Below, one piece after another: positions 45,727 to 55,538 of a stretch of 64,000 nucleotides of DNA. A program made the position numbers and the translations under genes. A model generated the notes under the pieces. That model made no database searches, was not told where the DNA came from, and saw only the letters and a program-made list of their open reading frames with translations. Source of the DNA: Kordia jejudonensis (GTDB lineage: Bacteria; Bacteroidota; Bacteroidia; Flavobacteriales; Flavobacteriaceae); contig NZ_LBMG01000026.1 in the NCBI RefSeq assembly GCF_001005315.1, forward strand, positions 30,483 to 94,482. The letters are read 5' to 3'. Position 1 is the first letter of the stretch, and the number at the start of each line of letters is the position of its first letter.

Positions 45727-46635
45727 TCATTCAGACATTGAAGCCGGTTCGTTTTTTAATTCTTCAACAATAAAATCTAAAGAAACTTTAAAACTATGAT
45801 TGGTATTCGTATCAATTACTTCAAATGTACAGGTTACTGGATTACTCACAAGTCCTTCAGTAACAGAAAACGAAGCATATAATTGATCTTTTAAGTCTTT
45901 TGCATCTACAGGATCTGGAAACAATCCTTTTTGTTCGCGAATTACTTTTCCGTCAGCATCTACTAAGCTTATCGAACCTTGTAAATTGACTTTTCCGTCA
46001 GCATTCACTTCATAACCTTCTAAGTTTTCTAATAAAATGTACATGTTTTCATTTGGTGCAACTTTATTGTCAACGATAGCAAGATTGCGCGTTTGTGAAA
46101 ATAGATATAAAATATCATACGTAAGATTCTTAGCTTCTACGTTTAGTAACGGATTGGGAACGATTTTAAAATCTTTTTTAAGTATAAAGAACGCATCACT
46201 ATGTTTATCTCGAATGTGAACATTCATCTCATACGAGTTTTTAGGAAGCATTGGTTTGGCAAAGGTCATATTACTTGTCAGATTCAACTCTTCTTCCGTG
46301 TATCCTTTTGTAATATTTTTTAATAATTCTTTTTGAAATAACATGGTATCTCCTTTTTTATTGAGGACAAGAATATCAATTTCTGGATATCCCAAGCTAT
46401 CTTGCAAAGCAAAACCTGTCATGTTATCATAAAGCAAGGTAATTTTTTCTCCATACGTAAACTCAGACGTATTGATGATTCCTGTATGATTTTGCATGAC
46501 AATACCATCACAACGGAGTTTATTATTTTCTATAGTTATATCTGTGAGATAGTTTACGTCTGACGATGCATCTTTTTCACAAGAAAAGAAAACGCAGCTT
46601 AGAAGTATGAGATAGGCGTGTATTGGTTTCATCAT
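45727..46635 (-). CDS. Lipoprotein of unknown function
   Basis: The 302-residue product has a lipobox VFFSC (Cys about 19). The beta-rich mature part shows a duplicated pattern (LTDITIENNKLRCDGIVM ... KNLTYDILYLFSQTRN). The start is preceded without gap by the stop of a 55-residue membrane peptide, implying coupled translation. No family recognised. Confidence 0.7.
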   Translation of the reverse strand: MMKPIHAYLILLSCVFFSCEKDASSDVNYLTDITIENNKLRCDGIVMQNHTGIINTSEFTYGEKITLLYDNMTGFALQDSLGYPEIDILVLNKKGDTMLFQKELLKNITKGYTEEELNLTSNMTFAKPMLPKNSYEMNVHIRDKHSDAFFILKKDFKIVPNPLLNVEAKNLTYDILYLFSQTRNLAIVDNKVAPNENMYILLENLEGYEVNADGKVNLQGSISLVDADGKVIREQKGLFPDPVDAKDLKDQLYASFSVTEGLVSNPVTCTFEVIDTNTNHSFKVSLDFIVEELKNEPASMSE

Positions 46636-46803
46636 TTATTGGGTTAAGTTAGTCGTATATTCGTATAGTTTTTCCACTTCTTGTACCTTCAACGCTTTTG
46701 CTAGTATCAACATTAATATCGCTAGTAGCGCTACCAACAATACTAACATCCTGATTTTGGTCGAAATAGGAAGAAACTTTGTTTCCAATAGTTTCGTTTC
46801 CAT
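46636..46803 (-). CDS. 55-residue single-pass membrane peptide
   Basis: The peptide has a basic N-terminus (METKLLETKFLPISTKIR), one strongly hydrophobic helix (MLVLLVALLAILMLILAKAL) and an acidic-aromatic tail (VEKLYEYTTNLTQ). Its TAA abuts the ATG of the following lipoprotein, a coupling typical of real genes. Confidence 0.6.
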   Translation of the reverse strand: METKLLETKFLPISTKIRMLVLLVALLAILMLILAKALKVQEVEKLYEYTTNLTQ

Positions 46804-46843
46804 CAGCGATTAGGATTTTTATGCGTTCATAATTCGAGTTATG

Positions 46844-47134
46844 TTACTTTTTCTCTTTTCGTTTTGAAGTACTTGATGTCGATTTTGGTTTTGGTTTCGG
46901 TTCTTTTTTTGGCATTGGTCCACGCAAGTGAATTACAAGTCCATTTAAGAAGTTTCGTAAAATTTGATCGCCACAGTTTTTGTACTTTGGATGATCTTCA
47001 CTTCTAAAAAAAGCGCCTAGTTCACTTTTGGTAATTCTAAAATCTACCAATTCTAATATTTTTACAATATCATCATCACGGAGCTTGAGTGCCACGCGGA
47101 GTTTTTTGAAAACGTCGTTATTTGTTAATGCCAT
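46844..47134 (-). CDS. DUF1456-family protein
   Basis: The 96-residue product has NNDVFKKLRVALKLRDDDIVKIL and RITKSELGAFFRSEDHPKYK, the YehS/DUF1456 pattern (usually two such repeats; here essentially one), then a Lys/Pro/Ser-rich tail. Function unknown. Confidence 0.85.
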   Translation of the reverse strand: MALTNNDVFKKLRVALKLRDDDIVKILELVDFRITKSELGAFFRSEDHPKYKNCGDQILRNFLNGLVIHLRGPMPKKEPKPKPKSTSSTSKRKEKK

Positions 47135-47312
47135 GTGACAAAGATAAGTTTTTTACTGAGATTCAATTTTGAAATTTGTGGAAAGTATTTTCAAAACACA
47201 TTCATATTGAATTTCTAAGGTATTGAAAATATGTGCTAGGAAATAATTATTGCACTAAAGATAAGAGCTGCTGAAATCTTTTAGGGAAACAGCAATATAT
47301 AGACATAAAAAA

Positions 47313-47334
47313 AGCCTATCAAATTTGATAGGCT
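47313..47334 (-). terminator. Perfect palindromic terminator of the cold-shock gene
   Basis: AGCCTATCAAA / TTTGATAGGCT has no loop bases; read on the minus strand it is followed by a T run, 33 bp after the cold-shock stop. Confidence 0.85.
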
Positions 47335-47366
47335 CTACTTCATTAAGGAATAAAATATATATGATA

Positions 47367-47558
47367 TTAAATTACTCTCACGTCTACTGCGTTAAGTCCT
47401 TTTCGTCCTTCTTTAAGTTCGAATTCAACTTCGTCGCCTTCACGTACTTCATCAATTAATCCTGAGATGTGTACGAAATGTTCTTTGTTTGAACCTTCTT
47501 CTACGATAAAACCAAAACCTTTAGTGTCGTTGAAGAATTTTACTGTTCCTTTGTTCAT
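47367..47558 (-). CDS. Cold-shock domain protein
   Basis: This 63-residue CspA-type RNA chaperone has RNP1-like KGFGFI and RNP2-like EHFVHIS on the five-strand OB fold. A slightly acidic C-terminal half is normal. The gene lies alone with its own terminator. Confidence 0.95.
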   Translation of the reverse strand: MNKGTVKFFNDTKGFGFIVEEGSNKEHFVHISGLIDEVREGDEVEFELKEGRKGLNAVDVRVI

Positions 47559-47652
47559 TGTAATAAATTTAATAATTGTTTTAATTATTGCAAAGATAAT
47601 ACCAAATATGATGCGCCCGACTTTTTATTCGTTTTTTTTTAGATAGTTACAA

Positions 47653-48333
47653 TTATTTAATGTTGAAATTTCGTATTTTCTCGTCTAAAGCCACGTCTTT
47701 CATGAGATTTTCAATAATTTTAAAATCTTTCTTTTTTACACTTTTTTTAATTTTTCCTGCTTTTATGTAGTGTAAATGATCGCAAGTATCTTGTAATGTG
47801 GAAAATATATGCGAGGAAAGCAGTATGATTTTGCCTTTCTGTTTTAGCTTTGTGAGCAATTCTTTTATGATAAGATTACTTTGAATATCTACGCCATTAA
47901 ATGGTTCGTCTAAGATAAAAATATCATTGCTTTGAAGTAACACACCTGTGAGTGCTAATTTTTTTTTCATTCCTGTAGAATAGGTTTCTGCGTATTGTTG
48001 TAAAGGCAGTTGAAAAATGTTTTGCGCTTCAATGTCGATTTGTTGTAGGTTTCGCGCATTGCAAATTAGTTGTAAATATTCTTTTCCTGTAATTTTTGAT
48101 AGAAATTCAGGATTCGTTTCTAAAAAACCAATGGTATTTTTTCGGTTGACTTTGGAATATTTAATTTCTCCCGTAAACGATTCTAAACCTGCAATGCATT
48201 TGAAAAGTGTCGTTTTTCCTGCGCCATTTTCTCCAACAATACCAGTAATTTCTCCAGGATTGAAGTGCAATTGAATTGCATCTAGAATTTGCTTTTTGCC
48301 GTATTTTTTAGAAAGATCGAGAATGCTTAGCAT
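47653..48333 (-). CDS. ABC transporter ATP-binding protein
   Basis: The 226-residue nucleotide-binding domain has Walker A GENGAGKTT, signature YSTGMKKKLAL and Walker B DIFILDEPF, then a SSHIFST H-loop. It overlaps the permease gene by 7 bp, forming a two-gene exporter of unknown cargo. Confidence 0.93.
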   Translation of the reverse strand: MLSILDLSKKYGKKQILDAIQLHFNPGEITGIVGENGAGKTTLFKCIAGLESFTGEIKYSKVNRKNTIGFLETNPEFLSKITGKEYLQLICNARNLQQIDIEAQNIFQLPLQQYAETYSTGMKKKLALTGVLLQSNDIFILDEPFNGVDIQSNLIIKELLTKLKQKGKIILLSSHIFSTLQDTCDHLHYIKAGKIKKSVKKKDFKIIENLMKDVALDEKIRNFNIK

Positions 48334-49250
48334 GTTAGAATGGCATTTAGATTTTTAATAGCTTTTTTGTAAAATATAGGAATGAATACAAATAATAAAG
48401 GTGGAAATATCAAACTCACTAAGAGTGCAAATCCTTGAAATAACGGAATGTTGGAAGGATAATTATGATATTTTCCTAAAATAGTTACTATGATAAAACC
48501 GAAACCAATACAGGTAAACATCAGCGTAAACTGTAATTCAACAATAGAAAATCCAACTGTTAACGCACTAATTATAGGCAATGCTAATAAACCGGTAAAC
48601 AGAATTGCCGTTTTGAGTTTATCATATAAAAATGCTTTTGGAGTAAATGTATGAATCCAAACGTAATACAACGGTTCGGGTTTTGAATAATAGGACATGC
48701 AGGTTACAAAAACGATAATGAGACTAAAAATTCCAAGATTGTAATTTTCAACAACAACCGAAATGAAGGTGAGTGCATACGCAAGGATATAAATCCAAAA
48801 ACTGTTTCGAAATCCGATAACAAATTCAAATGGTTTTTTGCCAAAAGGTGTCGGAATCGTGAAACTTTGTATGCCAATATTATTTACACATGATATTCCA
48901 ATGGCAAGTATATGCATGAGCATACTTTCTATATAGAATTGTTTGTAGCTAAGAAATATACTAAACGGAAGTATGAAAAGTGTATTTTCAAGTATTCTAA
49001 CTTTCCAAAAAGTCTGTGTTGGGAAGCATTTTTTTAGAAAAACCGTTCGTTTTTTGGTACTTAATTGTAGACTTAGCCCTAAACCAATGAGTAGGTAACA
49101 ATAATTCGGATATAATAGATTGTCAAAAATAGCGCTTGAAACGCCAATAAAAACGGCAATGATTATCGCGATTCCCAAAAGTGGAATGACGCCAAATTCG
49201 TCAATATGACGATACATACGTTTGCATTGCAATGTAAAGTAGAATTTCAA
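48327..49250 (-). CDS. ABC transporter permease (multi-pass)
   Basis: The 307-residue protein has about eight hydrophobic segments (GVIPLLGIAIIIAVFIGV, LGIFSLIIVFVTCM, FTLMFTCIGFGFIIVTIL, FALLVSLIFPPLLFVFIPIF). TTG at 49250 is the longest start; ATG at 49217 would shorten it by 11 residues. Partner of the ATPase at 47653. Confidence 0.8.
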   Translation of the reverse strand: MKFYFTLQCKRMYRHIDEFGVIPLLGIAIIIAVFIGVSSAIFDNLLYPNYCYLLIGLGLSLQLSTKKRTVFLKKCFPTQTFWKVRILENTLFILPFSIFLSYKQFYIESMLMHILAIGISCVNNIGIQSFTIPTPFGKKPFEFVIGFRNSFWIYILAYALTFISVVVENYNLGIFSLIIVFVTCMSYYSKPEPLYYVWIHTFTPKAFLYDKLKTAILFTGLLALPIISALTVGFSIVELQFTLMFTCIGFGFIIVTILGKYHNYPSNIPLFQGFALLVSLIFPPLLFVFIPIFYKKAIKNLNAILTC

Positions 49251-49546
49251 AGGTTTTGGTTGTTATTTTTAAGAAATTCCAATATACATATAAAAATGTT
49301 TTTAGCACTTTTGAAGCTGGTTTTAGCGAATTCTTAACGTGTTTTGTTAAACATATCTTAGTAAAAACTAAGTATTTCTACTTGTTTTTAGGGTAACGGA
49401 AATCTACGTGTTGGTAAGGCGCATTGTTTTCTTACATTTATCGTGTAAGATAAAAACAGGTTATTTATAGTGTTTACGGTTATAGAATTATAGAAGTTTA
49501 TTCGTTTTTAGATTACACTATTAGTTTAGTACATATAATTGAGAGT

Positions 49547-49597
49547 GAAAGCACAGAAGAAGCAGGATAATTGCCCTACCATTTCTTTTGTGCTTTC
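49547..49597. repeat. 14/15-bp inverted repeat in the 49.3-49.66 kb gap
   Basis: GAAAGCACAGAAGAA (49547-49561) and TTCTTTTGTGCTTTC (49583-49597) would form a long hairpin. The surrounding 408-bp gap (49251-49658) has no gene. Confidence 0.6.
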
Positions 49598-49658
49598 TGT
49601 TGGTGTAAACTTTGTGTTTGAACGTGTTTCTTGTGTCAGAAAGAATCAAAAACTACAA

Positions 49659-50222
49659 CTATTTCTCAATAAATGTTAAATCAAGATACATTTTACTTGT
49701 ATCATTTGGATTGATGTATAATGTGGTAATTTTTTGCATGTAAAAGTGCATTCGGACAGAAGTTTCATCTTTATGGATGACATCTTCAACAATGAATTCT
49801 TTTCCTTTATACACTACCGTAAACGAAACGACACAATAGGTATAAGTAACTTTTTCTTCATTATGATGTCCATTTCCTGAAACTTCATTCAAGGCGGCAG
49901 CTCTGTAGTCTTGCGTTACTTCATGAACTTCAGTATGTTTCTTTTCTGTAATTGTTGCTTCATCTAACACTACATGTACACGATCTGCTGTTTTTAGAAA
50001 AAACTGAAACTCTTTTTCTTGTTGTGCTGTTGCATCTTCCGCTTTATTTCTCAACCAAAAAAAGTAAATTAGAAACGGCAATACTAGCACAGCTCCAATG
50101 CTTATAAATATCCAGTTGTTTTTTGAAACTTTTATACCGACAATAATGCAGATAACTCCAAAAAATAGAATTCCTAGCAGTACGTTTTGACCAATATTAT
50201 AAAGTCGTTCTTTTATATTCAT
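49659..50222 (-). CDS. Two-helix membrane protein, unknown function
   Basis: The 187-residue product has two adjacent N-terminal membrane helices (GILFFGVICIIVGI, IFISIGAVLVLPFLIYFFW) and a soluble beta-rich domain (KTADRVHVVLDEATITEK ... YCVVSFTVVYKGKEF). It loosely resembles DUF3592-type membrane proteins. It lies 40 bp after uvrB on the same strand. Confidence 0.6.
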   Translation of the reverse strand: MNIKERLYNIGQNVLLGILFFGVICIIVGIKVSKNNWIFISIGAVLVLPFLIYFFWLRNKAEDATAQQEKEFQFFLKTADRVHVVLDEATITEKKHTEVHEVTQDYRAAALNEVSGNGHHNEEKVTYTYCVVSFTVVYKGKEFIVEDVIHKDETSVRMHFYMQKITTLYINPNDTSKMYLDLTFIEK

Positions 50223-50262
50223 GTTGTATAGGTTGCTATTGTAAAGTCGTTTGTTACAGCAA

Positions 50263-52251
50263 TTATAGTTTTTCTTGCAACAATTTTATTTCATCACGGT
50301 ATTTTGCAGCTTCCATAAAATTCAAGTCTTTAGCAGCTGTTTCCATCGATTTTCGTTTTTCACGAATCAACTTTTCAATTTGTGGTTTGGTCATATAATC
50401 CAAATCTGGTTCCGCAGCAACTTTTGCTTTTATTTCATCTTCCCACGAAAGACTTTCATCTTTACCAAGCGCACTATTCAAAGATTTGTTCAATCCTTTT
50501 GGTGTAATTCCGTGTTTGGTGTTGTATTCTATTTGTTTTTCACGTCTGTAAATAGTTTCATCCATCGTTCGTTGCATACTTTTCGTAATTTTATCAGCAT
50601 ACATGATTGCCTTTCCATTTACATTTCTAGCGGCTCTTCCGACCGTTTGCGTCAACGATCTATTGGAACGTAAGAAGCCTTCTTTATCCGCATCCAAAAT
50701 CGCAACAAGCGAAACTTCAGGTAAATCTAATCCTTCACGAAGTAAGTTGACACCAATCAACACATCAAACAAACCTTTCCGCAAATCTTGCATAATTTGT
50801 ACACGTTCCAGCGTATCTACATCACTGTGAATGTAGCGGCAACGAATTTGAATTCGCGATAAATATTTGGTCAATTCTTCTGCCATTCGCTTTGTCAATG
50901 TTGTCACTAACACACGCTCGTCTTTTTCCGTACGTAAGTGAATTTCTTCCACTAAATCATCAATTTGATTCAAACTTGGACGTACTTCAATAATCGGATC
51001 CAATAATCCTGTCGGACGAATCACTTGTTCTACATACACACCATCAGTTTTGTGCAATTCATAGTCTGCGGGCGTTGCACTGACGTAAATTACTTGGTTT
51101 TGAATTGCTTCAAACTCTTCAAATTTCAACGGTCTGTTGTCCATTGCGGCTGGCAATCGGAACCCGTATTCTACCAAGTTTTCCTTTCTGCTTCTATCGC
51201 CGCCATACATGGCATGTACTTGCGAAATTGTTACGTGACTTTCATCCACAACCATCAAATAATCATTTGGAAAATAGTCTAACAAACAGAATGGTCGTGT
51301 TCCAGGCAAACGTCCGTCCAAATAGCGCGAATAGTTCTCAATTCCAGAGCAATAGCCCAATTCGCGAATCATTTCCAAGTCAAAATTGGTACGTTCTTCC
51401 AAGCGTTTGGCTTCCAAGTGTTTTCCTATTTCCTTAAAATAGGCTACTTGTTTTACCATATCTTCCTGAATCTGATGAATGGCATTTTGCAACACATCGG
51501 GCGAAGTCACAAACATGTTTGCAGGATAAATTGTGAGTTGGGTATATTTTTCCAACACGGTATTCGTAGCAGGATCAAACGATTCTATTTCTTCAATTTC
51601 GTCGCCAAAAAAGTGAATTCTAAACGCAAAATCGGCATAACCAGGATATATATCTACGACATCGCCTTTCACACGAAATGTTCCGCGTAAAAAATCTGCG
51701 GTTGTTCGTGAGTAGAGACTTTGTACCAAACGATGTAATAATTTTGTACGAGCAATTACTTGATCGCGTTCCAGTTTGATAACATTTTTTTGAAATTCCA
51801 CAGGATTTCCAATACCATACAAACACGAAACGGAAGCAATCACAATGACATCTCTACGTCCAGAAAGTAGGGAAGAGGTTGTGCTCAAACGCAGTTTTTC
51901 AATTTCTTCATTGATTGATAAATCCTTTTCGATATACGTTCCCGAAGTCGGAATGTACGCTTCAGGTTGGTAATAATCATAGTAGGAAACAAAATATTCC
52001 ACTGCATTTTCTGGAAAAAACTGCTTGAATTCTGAGTACAATTGTGCCGCCAAGGTTTTGTTGTGCGCTAAAATCAACGTAGGTTTTTCAACCTGTTCAA
52101 TCACATTGGCAACTGTAAACGTTTTTCCCGAACCTGTAACACCGAGTAACGTTTGGTATTTTTCGTCCGTTTCAATTCCAGCAACTAATTGTTCAATTGC
52201 TTGTGGCTGATCGCCAGTTGGTTCAAAATCAGATACTATTTTAAATTTCAT
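50263..52251 (-). CDS. uvrB: Excinuclease ABC subunit B
   Basis: UvrB is the damage-verifying helicase-like subunit of nucleotide excision repair. The 662-residue product has Walker A LLGVTGSGKT, the beta-hairpin YYDYYQPEAYIP, DESH box VVDESHV, RAARN motifs and a C-terminal UVR domain (LIREKRKSMETAAKDLNFMEA). A -7 box at 52349 and a repeat element lie in its leader. Confidence 0.97.
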   Translation of the reverse strand: MKFKIVSDFEPTGDQPQAIEQLVAGIETDEKYQTLLGVTGSGKTFTVANVIEQVEKPTLILAHNKTLAAQLYSEFKQFFPENAVEYFVSYYDYYQPEAYIPTSGTYIEKDLSINEEIEKLRLSTTSSLLSGRRDVIVIASVSCLYGIGNPVEFQKNVIKLERDQVIARTKLLHRLVQSLYSRTTADFLRGTFRVKGDVVDIYPGYADFAFRIHFFGDEIEEIESFDPATNTVLEKYTQLTIYPANMFVTSPDVLQNAIHQIQEDMVKQVAYFKEIGKHLEAKRLEERTNFDLEMIRELGYCSGIENYSRYLDGRLPGTRPFCLLDYFPNDYLMVVDESHVTISQVHAMYGGDRSRKENLVEYGFRLPAAMDNRPLKFEEFEAIQNQVIYVSATPADYELHKTDGVYVEQVIRPTGLLDPIIEVRPSLNQIDDLVEEIHLRTEKDERVLVTTLTKRMAEELTKYLSRIQIRCRYIHSDVDTLERVQIMQDLRKGLFDVLIGVNLLREGLDLPEVSLVAILDADKEGFLRSNRSLTQTVGRAARNVNGKAIMYADKITKSMQRTMDETIYRREKQIEYNTKHGITPKGLNKSLNSALGKDESLSWEDEIKAKVAAEPDLDYMTKPQIEKLIREKRKSMETAAKDLNFMEAAKYRDEIKLLQEKL

Positions 52252-52269
52252 AACTATTTTTCTTTCTTT

Positions 52270-52343
52270 GGGCGTTCCCGTTGGGCAGGCTTTCGGTTAT
52301 ATCTCCCGAAAAAACGGGAGGATGCCACCTCAATCCTTAACGC
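52270..52343. repeat. GGGCGTT...TAACGC structured repeat in the uvrB leader
   Basis: The element starts GGGCGTTCCCG and ends CAATCCTTAACGC, with a central CTCCCG AAAAAA CGGGAG hairpin (52303-52320). The ends match a structured intergenic repeat I recall from many Flavobacteriia genomes (not searched). It lies between the probable uvrB promoter and start codon. Confidence 0.55.
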
Positions 52344-52348
52344 AATTG

Positions 52349-52356
52349 CAAAAATA
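52349..52356 (-). promoter_or_regulatory. -7 box (TATTTTTG) for uvrB
   Basis: On the minus strand TATTTTTG lies about 98 bp before the uvrB ATG; transcription would start near 52343, the edge of the GGGCGTT repeat. The remaining 52357-52673 stretch has no gene. Confidence 0.5.
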
Positions 52357-52673
52357 ATGAAAAGGAGTGAAGTAAGATTCTTTTAAGAAACTATTCCGTC
52401 ATTACTTTTAAGACAGTTAAAGACAACCAAATTATTGTTTTATGCGTTTATGACTAAAAAAATACTGCAAAATAGAAGAAATAGTAGCTTTTTCATCTTA
52501 GATTTTTTCTAGGTTGTAAAAGTCGAAAATAATAAAAGTCAGTTGTTTTCAATTGAAATATGATCTTTTTGAGATACATTTAACACTACCGATCTTTTAA
52601 GTATTAAAAATGACCATTTTATACAATTATATTGTGTAGAATGATGATATGTTTGAAGGTTTTAAAATATACT

Positions 52674-53441
52674 ATGATGTCCCCTGAATTGCACGCATAT
52701 ACAGAAGTTTATCCATCAAAGTTACTAGAGGATTTTGTGGGAATGTATTGGAGAAGTGAGAATTTATCTAATGAAGCGTATAAAATTACCATTTGTCCTG
52801 ATGGTTATTTTAAACTGATAATTCAGGTAATAGAAGGGAAGATTATAAGTTATTTTATGACAGGCTTGTGGTTGAATGAGATTGAAGTTGTTATTCAACC
52901 AAAAATGATCACGTATGGAATTAAGTTTAAGATTATTGCGCCTGAATATATCTTTAAGCGAGAAATAAAAAGCATTCTGAATTCGGTAGAGCAACTTCCT
53001 TTGAGTTATTTTGAAATTGATCAGCTAGATTTTTCTAACTTTCCGAAGCTTGTCACACAGTTTGAAGCTTTGTTATTTGAAAAAATTCCTCCAAAAGAAG
53101 ATATGCGTTCCAATCGGTTACGGCTGAGTCAGTTTTTATATACAAAATATAGCGATATTCAAGCTAGTGAAGTTGCCAATCAAATTTACTGGTCGCAACG
53201 TGAAATTAATCGATATTTGAATAAATATTTAGGAATTTCATTAAAAAAGTATCTAAATATCCAAAAATGTTATCGTGCGTATCTTCAAATTAGAGAAGGT
53301 AAGTTTTTTCCTGAAAAAGGCTTTTTTGATCAGGCTCATTTTATACGGGAAGTCAAGAAACATACTGGGCAAACGCCACGTAATTTGTTTAAAAAGCAGA
53401 ATGACCAATTTATACAATTAAAAAATATTAAGAAGCTCTAG
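52674..53441 (+). CDS. AraC-family transcriptional regulator
   Basis: The 255-residue product has an N-terminal DUF6597-like sensory domain (ELHAYTEVYPSKLLEDFVGMYWRS) and a C-terminal AraC-type double helix-turn-helix (EVANQIYWSQREINRYLNKYLGISLKKYL ... FFDQAHFIREVKKHTGQTPRNLF). The start is uncertain (52641, 52644, 52674 or 52677); the family alignment favours 52674/52677. It lies 18 bp before the reductase gene it probably controls. Confidence 0.88.
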   Translation: MMSPELHAYTEVYPSKLLEDFVGMYWRSENLSNEAYKITICPDGYFKLIIQVIEGKIISYFMTGLWLNEIEVVIQPKMITYGIKFKIIAPEYIFKREIKSILNSVEQLPLSYFEIDQLDFSNFPKLVTQFEALLFEKIPPKEDMRSNRLRLSQFLYTKYSDIQASEVANQIYWSQREINRYLNKYLGISLKKYLNIQKCYRAYLQIREGKFFPEKGFFDQAHFIREVKKHTGQTPRNLFKKQNDQFIQLKNIKKL

Positions 53442-53459
53442 GTTTGAAAAAAACTTAGT

Positions 53460-54761
53460 ATGCGTATTTTAAAGCAAGAAATTTATTTTCCCATTATTAT
53501 TGGAATTCACTTTGTGTTTTGGGCAATTGATCTGTATTTCTATAACGGAAGTTTTAAAGAAGTTTCATCCGACACTTTACTTTTTGGAGAGTTAACAAAT
53601 GCAAGTTGGAAAAATCCACATCGTATTTTAGGAGAAGTTTTTTCTTCATGGGTTGTGACCGTTTTTGCGTTTAACTTTTTGATGGCGACACGAGCAAAAT
53701 GGGTAGAAAATTTGTTTGGTGGTTTGGATAAAATGTATCTCATACACAGACGTTCAGGTGTTATTGCAGTGGTGTTATTATTAGCACATTTTATAGTAGT
53801 TCCAAGAGATTTGGTAGCATTTAACATTGGAAAACCTTTAGGTTTTTATGCACTAGTCTTGATTCTTTTAGGTGTAATTATTTCCGCAATACCATTTTTT
53901 AAACGAAAGATTCCGTATCACAAGTGGCTCAATTTCCACAAATTAATGGGTGTTTTTTATGTGCTTGGCGTTGTCCACGGAATTTTAGTAGAAAGTTTAA
54001 TTAAAGAGTTGCCAATTACAAGAGTTTATGTGTTCGGCATGGCTTTTATCGGAATTGCTGCGTGGATATACAAAGCGTTTCTATTTAAAATATTTAACAA
54101 AAAACTTAGCTATACCTTAGCAGATATTCGTCATGTAAATGATAAAATTATAGCATTACATATGCAAGCTATTACTAACAGTTTGTCATATAAAGCAGGA
54201 CAATTCGCCTTTTTTACATTCCCTTCAATTAGCAAAAAAGAACAGCATCCGTTTACTTTAAGTAGTCATCCACATGATGAAAATTTAGTCATTACTGTCA
54301 AGAATTTAGGCGATTATACAAAGAAAATGATATCTCAATTAAACATTGGAGATTCCGTTTTGGTAGAAGGTGCGTATGGTAAATTCTCTAGCGCATATTC
54401 AAAAGAAAAAGAACAAATTTGGATTGCTGGCGGTATTGGAATTACACCATTTTTATCCTTGATAAAAGATTATTACACTAAAAAAGTCACATTGTATTGG
54501 TGTGTTTCCACGGAATCAGATGCTGTTTATGTAACTTATTTTGAAACGATTGCCCAACAAAATCCATTATTTGAGTTTGTATTATGGGAATCGTCAAAAA
54601 GAGGACATATTTCGGTAGATGATTTAAGCATTCGAAATCCAAAGGATAAGTCATACCTCATTTGTGGACCAGCCGCAATGAAAGAAACTATAATGCATGA
54701 GTTAAAACAAGATGGCGTAAAGTCAACAAATATTTATGATGAAGAATTTGCATTTAGATAA
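53460..54761 (+). CDS. Ferric-reductase-like transmembrane oxidoreductase (FNR-type)
   Basis: The 433-residue product has six membrane helices with heme-ligating His candidates (MYLIHRRSG, LLLAHFIV, FHKLMG, GVVHGILV), then a cytosolic FAD-binding segment (QHPFTLSSHP) and an NAD(P)-binding segment (WIAGGIGITPFLS, CGPAAMKE). It resembles YedZ/ferric-chelate or NADPH-oxidase-type reductases. The electron acceptor is unknown; iron and oxygen are both possible. Two small genes follow in the same direction. Confidence 0.88.
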   Translation: MRILKQEIYFPIIIGIHFVFWAIDLYFYNGSFKEVSSDTLLFGELTNASWKNPHRILGEVFSSWVVTVFAFNFLMATRAKWVENLFGGLDKMYLIHRRSGVIAVVLLLAHFIVVPRDLVAFNIGKPLGFYALVLILLGVIISAIPFFKRKIPYHKWLNFHKLMGVFYVLGVVHGILVESLIKELPITRVYVFGMAFIGIAAWIYKAFLFKIFNKKLSYTLADIRHVNDKIIALHMQAITNSLSYKAGQFAFFTFPSISKKEQHPFTLSSHPHDENLVITVKNLGDYTKKMISQLNIGDSVLVEGAYGKFSSAYSKEKEQIWIAGGIGITPFLSLIKDYYTKKVTLYWCVSTESDAVYVTYFETIAQQNPLFEFVLWESSKRGHISVDDLSIRNPKDKSYLICGPAAMKETIMHELKQDGVKSTNIYDEEFAFR

Positions 54762-54781
54762 TTTTAATATAAACATACAAG

Positions 54782-55516
54782 ATGAAAGAACAGGATTTTA
54801 ATCCCGTAATTACTGCGATTGTTTCCATTCGAAAACTCGCAAAAGCGCTTCGGGGAAATTGGTCAGATATGATCAAAAATGGAAATGAGCTGGAAGCTTC
54901 TTTAACACATTTGGATACTTTAGTAGTATCTTTTGGAAACGATCAAACCAAGCAAGATTGGAATGTAGAAATGACGGAATACAAAACTAATTTGGCTGCA
55001 TTGAAAACAATCATGGACACTGTACAAGCGCAAACGAAAGCAAAAAATAGTGAAGGAATTACGGCAAGTTGGAGTTCTTATAAACAATATGTAACTGTCG
55101 TAGAACGTACTTTTAATAAGTTGGCATCAATTGGAAAACGAAGTTTGCCAGAGATAGAAATTGAAAATTGGCAGTTGCATTGGTCAAAAATTAATGCAAT
55201 TCATACCACAATTACACAAGAAGCTGAAGCGTGTTTATTGCAGTTAAATATGATTGAAAATTATACACCAAAGGAAGTAGATGAACTTTCGGCGACAATT
55301 TTAAAATACATTCCGTTGCATTATTCTCAATCAGAAGCAAAACAATATACCGACGAATATATGCAAGCGTATACGGCAATAAAGAGAGAAGCTTCACAAA
55401 AGAAAAATTTGTGGGATAAATTTCTAGATATGCTTGCTGGCGGTATAGAACAAACACCAGCAGAACGTGTGATGATGCAACGTTGGGTTGATGGAGAAAA
55501 AGGAGAAGCGCATTAA
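54782..55516 (+). CDS. Hypothetical helical protein
   Basis: The 244-residue product is all-helical and has no signal or membrane segment (AIVSIRKLAKALRGNW, TKQDWNVEMTEYKTNLAALK). It lies 20 bp after the reductase and before a membrane protein, so it may be part of the AraC-reductase operon. No family recognised. Confidence 0.65.
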   Translation: MKEQDFNPVITAIVSIRKLAKALRGNWSDMIKNGNELEASLTHLDTLVVSFGNDQTKQDWNVEMTEYKTNLAALKTIMDTVQAQTKAKNSEGITASWSSYKQYVTVVERTFNKLASIGKRSLPEIEIENWQLHWSKINAIHTTITQEAEACLLQLNMIENYTPKEVDELSATILKYIPLHYSQSEAKQYTDEYMQAYTAIKREASQKKNLWDKFLDMLAGGIEQTPAERVMMQRWVDGEKGEAH

Positions 55517-55538
55517 AAATTTAAACAAAATTATTACA

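Noticed and set aside
53540..53827. Antisense frame in the ferric-reductase gene
   Set aside because: Shadow of a strongly conserved coding sequence on the other strand.
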